Assembly (NCBI RefSeq): GCF_020085105.1
Contig: NC_058059.1
Coordinates: forward strand, 21,658,042-21,722,041
Direction of reading: 5' to 3'
DNA length: 64,000 nt
DNA from: Siniperca chuatsi
Lineage: Eukaryota; Chordata; Actinopteri; Centrarchiformes; Sinipercidae
Part shown: positions 50,786-64,000 of the stretch, piece by piece
How the letters are laid out: the number at the start of each line of letters is the position of its first letter
How positions within the stretch are numbered: the stretch's first letter is position 1
Position numbers and translations under genes: made by a program
The notes under the pieces: model-generated
Seen by the model: the letters and a program-made list of their open reading frames with translations, nothing else
Told to the model about the DNA's origin: nothing
Databases searched by the model: none

Positions 50786-50940
50786 ATGAATAAGAGCCAG
50801 ATGAAGCCTGGTCATATTCTTAACCGGTAAATGAGTTGCGGTTTAATTTCCCTATTCAGGTAACAGTAATGTTAAGGATATCGGGGACATATATAACGTT
50901 ACTGCAGCTGGACTTCAACTGGTCGAGTTTGGATGCTTGA
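50786..50940 (+). promoter_or_regulatory. slc30a5: Three upstream ORFs in the slc30a5 leader
   Basis: uORF1 is 50786-50830 (14 aa). uORF2 is 50831-50863 (10 aa), its ATG directly following the uORF1 stop (TAAATG). uORF3 is 50869-50940 (23 aa), ending two bases before the main ATG at 50943. None is in frame with the main ORF. This holds only if the leader is unspliced and starts upstream of 50786. Confidence 0.55.
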
Positions 50941-50942
50941 AA

Positions 50943-61383
<10,441 letters not shown>

Positions 61384-61483
61384 CGACCAAATTGGTCCAA
61401 ATGAAACTTGACCGATTCAACCCTCAGTCTCGTTTTTTTGAATTGTACAGTATATGTATGTATGTATGTGGTTCAAATAAATC

Positions 61484-62895
61484 TGAATATATTGGTTTTA
61501 TCTTCGTGTCAACTGCATTTTGTTTGTGTGCAGAATTAGTGTTCTGAATTTTTCCTGCTCTAAACAGTCAGTATTTAACTGACTTTTTATTATTTGCATT
61601 TGTCATTTTTATTGCAACAATACTTGTGACAACAAAGAAAGGGCCTTTTGGTTGTAGCAAAACTTTAAAAACTAAAATCTTACTACATTGAGAGAGACAT
61701 TTAAGTATTTGTCCAAATCATATTGGACTTGTACATAAATTATTTGGGGCTGACTGTTAGTTCATAGCTATAACTGTAGAACATATTAATCAACAAGGGA
61801 AGTAAAAAGACAACATACTTACAGTTAAACTTCCACAGAACTGGTCTGAATGCATGACGCTAAACCTCTTCAGCACCAAAGTGGAAGCAGTGGGGGAATT
61901 TGTGTAGAAATATTTCAAGGTTGTTTTCACTTCAGTTTTATTATGAGCAGCATTGGTTTATTCATACTGTACATGGGTGAGTTTTGTTTCTCATACATTC
62001 ACTGTTTCATCAACTGATAATCATTTATTCTGTTATGTTCAAAATCCCACATTTGCTTTATTCTGCTACTGTCCCTCACCGGACCCTATTACCATTTGCT
62101 CTCAGACTTACAGTATTTCTTTCATTTCTGAGCTGTGTTGACCTTAACACCAGTCTTTAACAGTGGTATAAGTTGCCCAAAAAGTGAAAATAAATACACA
62201 GTACAGAAATGCAGTACAGATATGTTTGAAGTAATTCAGAAACAGTGTCATCATTACATAGTTTATCCACCAGAGAGCACTGACAAATTTATTTTATAAC
62301 TGTAAAATGTCCCATACTGTCTATATCTCTGTCACAATTCTTTTTTTAACTTTCAAATGTTGATATTAGCCACCAAAAGGCAGCATTGCCACACTACATG
62401 TCAGGGTTTGCTTCACTGAGTAATCTTTATTTATTTTTTGTTTGTCATTTCTGATTTTTATTGTGTGAGAGTGACAGCTGGAGACAGAGAGGGGACGACA
62501 CGCAGCCAAGGGCCCAGGCCTGAACAGCACCCGGGCCGCCGCGCTCCACCAGGTGAGCCCCCGGTGAAGAGCAATAACAACATAAGTCGTACTTTATGTT
62601 GTTACCCATTCTGTGTCTTACTGCTTGTATTTGTACTTTCTCAGCCACAACCATAACCCGTTTGGATTGTAGTAGGGACATGTTGGAAAAGTTTTGATAT
62701 TTGTGTCACTAGCTGAGTTTCAGTAATGGTACCAATGATAATGATAGACCATGATGACATCAATATTTCCTTTCTAAACCGCTTTAATTGTCAGATCATT
62801 ATAAGCTATATTGCCACTAGGTGACAGTAAAATCAAGTGTTGAATTCAGCAGTTACCAATGAGAAGAAAAACCAACATAATGTTGAATAACCGTG
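61484..62895. other. Spacer between the convergent slc30a5 and MAM-domain genes
   Basis: AT-rich with no protein-like frame. It holds a GC-rich SINE-like fragment at 62460-62570. The right part probably merges into the 3' UTR of the minus-strand MAM gene. Confidence 0.5.
62460..62570 (-). repeat. Possible tRNA-derived SINE fragment
   Basis: GC-rich 'cacccgggccgccgcgctcc' text in an AT-rich spacer resembles the 'aacccgggccgcc' head of fish tRNA-derived SINEs, but the box B match is degenerate. Confidence 0.35.
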
Positions 62896-63185
62896 TCGCT
62901 TTATTTGAGCAATGAGCATTAATCTAATGCATATAAATGTGAAGAAAAACACAGCTTAACACACTCTCTGTTGCTACAGTGCAGAGAGAAATGCTGACTA
63001 TGACACTGATATGTGTTGCTCCATGAAAACAGAACTACGTGAAAAGTTTACTATTCACCCACATCCCTACATGTTCAGAATGACATGTAGGAGTCAGGAG
63101 TCTGTAATGTGCAAAAAAACAAAACAAAACAAAAAAAAAAACAACGTGGTTCATGCATCCTACACAGCTGTTCTTCTCTTGCCTT

Positions 63186-63444
63186 CTACTCGATCTCATT
63201 GGAGGTTCCCACGGTGGCCTTGATCTCCATTTCTGCAGGGGAATCAAAAAGAAATCAGGAAGCTGCCACAACACCTTAAGATCATTCCCTGTGCATTTTT
63301 TACTTGGATGTTTAATCGTTAGCAGTATGTTCAACAAATATCTTAAATAGAGTGTTTACCTGGGCAAGGTCCGCCTTCCAAGACAATGTCATCAATGGCA
63401 ATGTCACTCCTAACTGATGAACCCCTGGTCGCTTCAAATACAAT
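63186..63444 (-). CDS. mamdc2: 3' end of a MAM-domain protein gene, probably mamdc2 (two terminal exons, partial)
   Basis: MAM domains are extracellular adhesion modules; MAMDC2 is a secreted, matrix-associated protein built of several of them. Exons on the minus strand: 63360-63444 (starts in frame after a CAG acceptor) and 63186-63232 with the TAG stop. The first encodes IVFEATRGSSVRSDIAIDD followed by IVLEGGPCP. This is the classic MAM C-terminal signature: FEA.RG, then D.AIDDI, then the closing cysteine. The last exon adds EMEIKATVGTSNEIE, a short non-MAM tail. Splicing is phase 1 (G|AA), giving Glu. The rest of the gene lies beyond 64000. A minus-strand AATAAA is at 62900-62905. The MAM call is firm; the symbol rests partly on synteny, since MAMDC2 is at human 9q21 with TMC1 and ANXA1. 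Confidence 0.6.
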
Positions 63445-63519
63445 CTGGAACAGTGACAAGAGAGAAGCAATTGCTTAAAGGGCCTGAAATCAGCTTCTTA
63501 CTACATGCAATAGGAAGTG

Positions 63520-63830
63520 GTGGAAGAAGTTCTCAGATCCTTACTTAAATAAGCATACTAATACAACAATGCAAAAATATGCCATTACATATAAAAGTCC
63601 TGCTTTTAAAATCCTACTCAAATAAAAGTACAGAAGTATTATCAGCAAGATGTGCTTAAAGTATCATGTACTTACGTACCTTTTTTGGACATTTCACTCA
63701 TCTTTGCTTTTTAGGGGAAATACTGGATCATTTTAGCTCTTGGGGCCTCAAGTGGCCCCAACTAGAAATTTTTTTTTGAAATGCGTCACAAGCCAAAAGG
63801 GTTGGGAACCACTGGTTTAATCTTTAATAA
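63520..63830. repeat. Dispersed MITE-like repeats in the MAM gene intron
   Basis: 'agtggtggaagaagttctca' followed by 'aaaagtacagaagtattatc' is a very common fish repeat. 'gggttgggaaccactggttt' at about 63800 is a second one, inverse to the piece near 25790. Confidence 0.6.
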
Positions 63831-64000
63831 TGCATTGTTTTTTTATAATCTTATATGTTTTTTAATGCAAAATCTTGATCTGAAAAGGTATTGGTAACCA
63901 ATTTACACCTATTTCACAAGGGGGTCCTGACCATTAAGCTGACCATTTTAAAGCATTTTGAAACAAAAATCCTATATGATTTAAGTAATGTTGCGCGAAA

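Noticed and set aside
50815-50861. Possible donor CCG|GTAAAT and acceptor TATTCAG in the slc30a5 leader
   Set aside because: The implied intron would be under 40 bp, too short for vertebrate splicing; the leader was treated as continuous.
62460-62570. A functional tRNA gene in the GC-rich patch
   Set aside because: No complete cloverleaf or clean A/B boxes; at best a SINE head.

Overview
This is a vertebrate nuclear window, and its character is teleost fish, probably a percomorph. The genes are split into many small exons with GT-AG boundaries. CA/TG microsatellites are frequent, introns and spacers hold many short fold-back (MITE-like) elements typical of fish genomes, and the proteins read as close orthologues of vertebrate genes. 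I rebuilt exons by hand from splice signals, reading frame and remembered family sequence. Every complete coding model below closes in frame from ATG to stop.

Layout: ccnb1 (cyclin B1, minus, coding 3903-7100); zfand5 (A20/AN1 zinc-finger protein, plus, coding 12990-15821, with a candidate noncoding first exon near 9.6-9.7 kb); tmc1 (hair-cell mechanotransduction channel subunit, plus, coding 22562-37601); anxa1 (annexin A1, plus, coding 41468-47896); slc30a5 (zinc transporter ZnT5, plus, coding 50943-61383); and the last two exons of a MAM-domain gene, probably mamdc2 (minus, 63186-63444, continuing past the window). Spacers lie at 1-3900, 7.1-9.5 kb, 17.2-22.5 kb, 37.6-41.0 kb, 47.9-50.4 kb and 61.5-62.9 kb. 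They hold repeats, and I see no further protein-coding gene in them.

The genes do not form a pathway: cell cycle, ubiquitin/proteasome signalling, hearing, membrane/calcium biology, zinc transport and extracellular matrix. Their order is informative as synteny. zfand5, tmc1, anxa1 and mamdc2 correspond to human 9q21, while ccnb1 and slc30a5 are neighbours on human 5q13. The window therefore interleaves two human blocks, with the ccnb1/slc30a5 pair split around the zfand5-tmc1-anxa1 run.

The most notable local signals are: a predicted U12-type intron in slc30a5; a GC-AG intron in ccnb1, whose coding exons are all multiples of three; a 26-bp perfect palindrome over the zfand5 first-intron donor; three stacked upstream ORFs in front of slc30a5; loss of a conserved annexin intron, next to an anxa1 intron that is almost entirely one TTAA-flanked MITE; two hAT-type MITEs with perfect 8-bp target duplications; and a 474-bp hAT-like element that encodes only a BED zinc finger. 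I found no convincing new multi-gene system.
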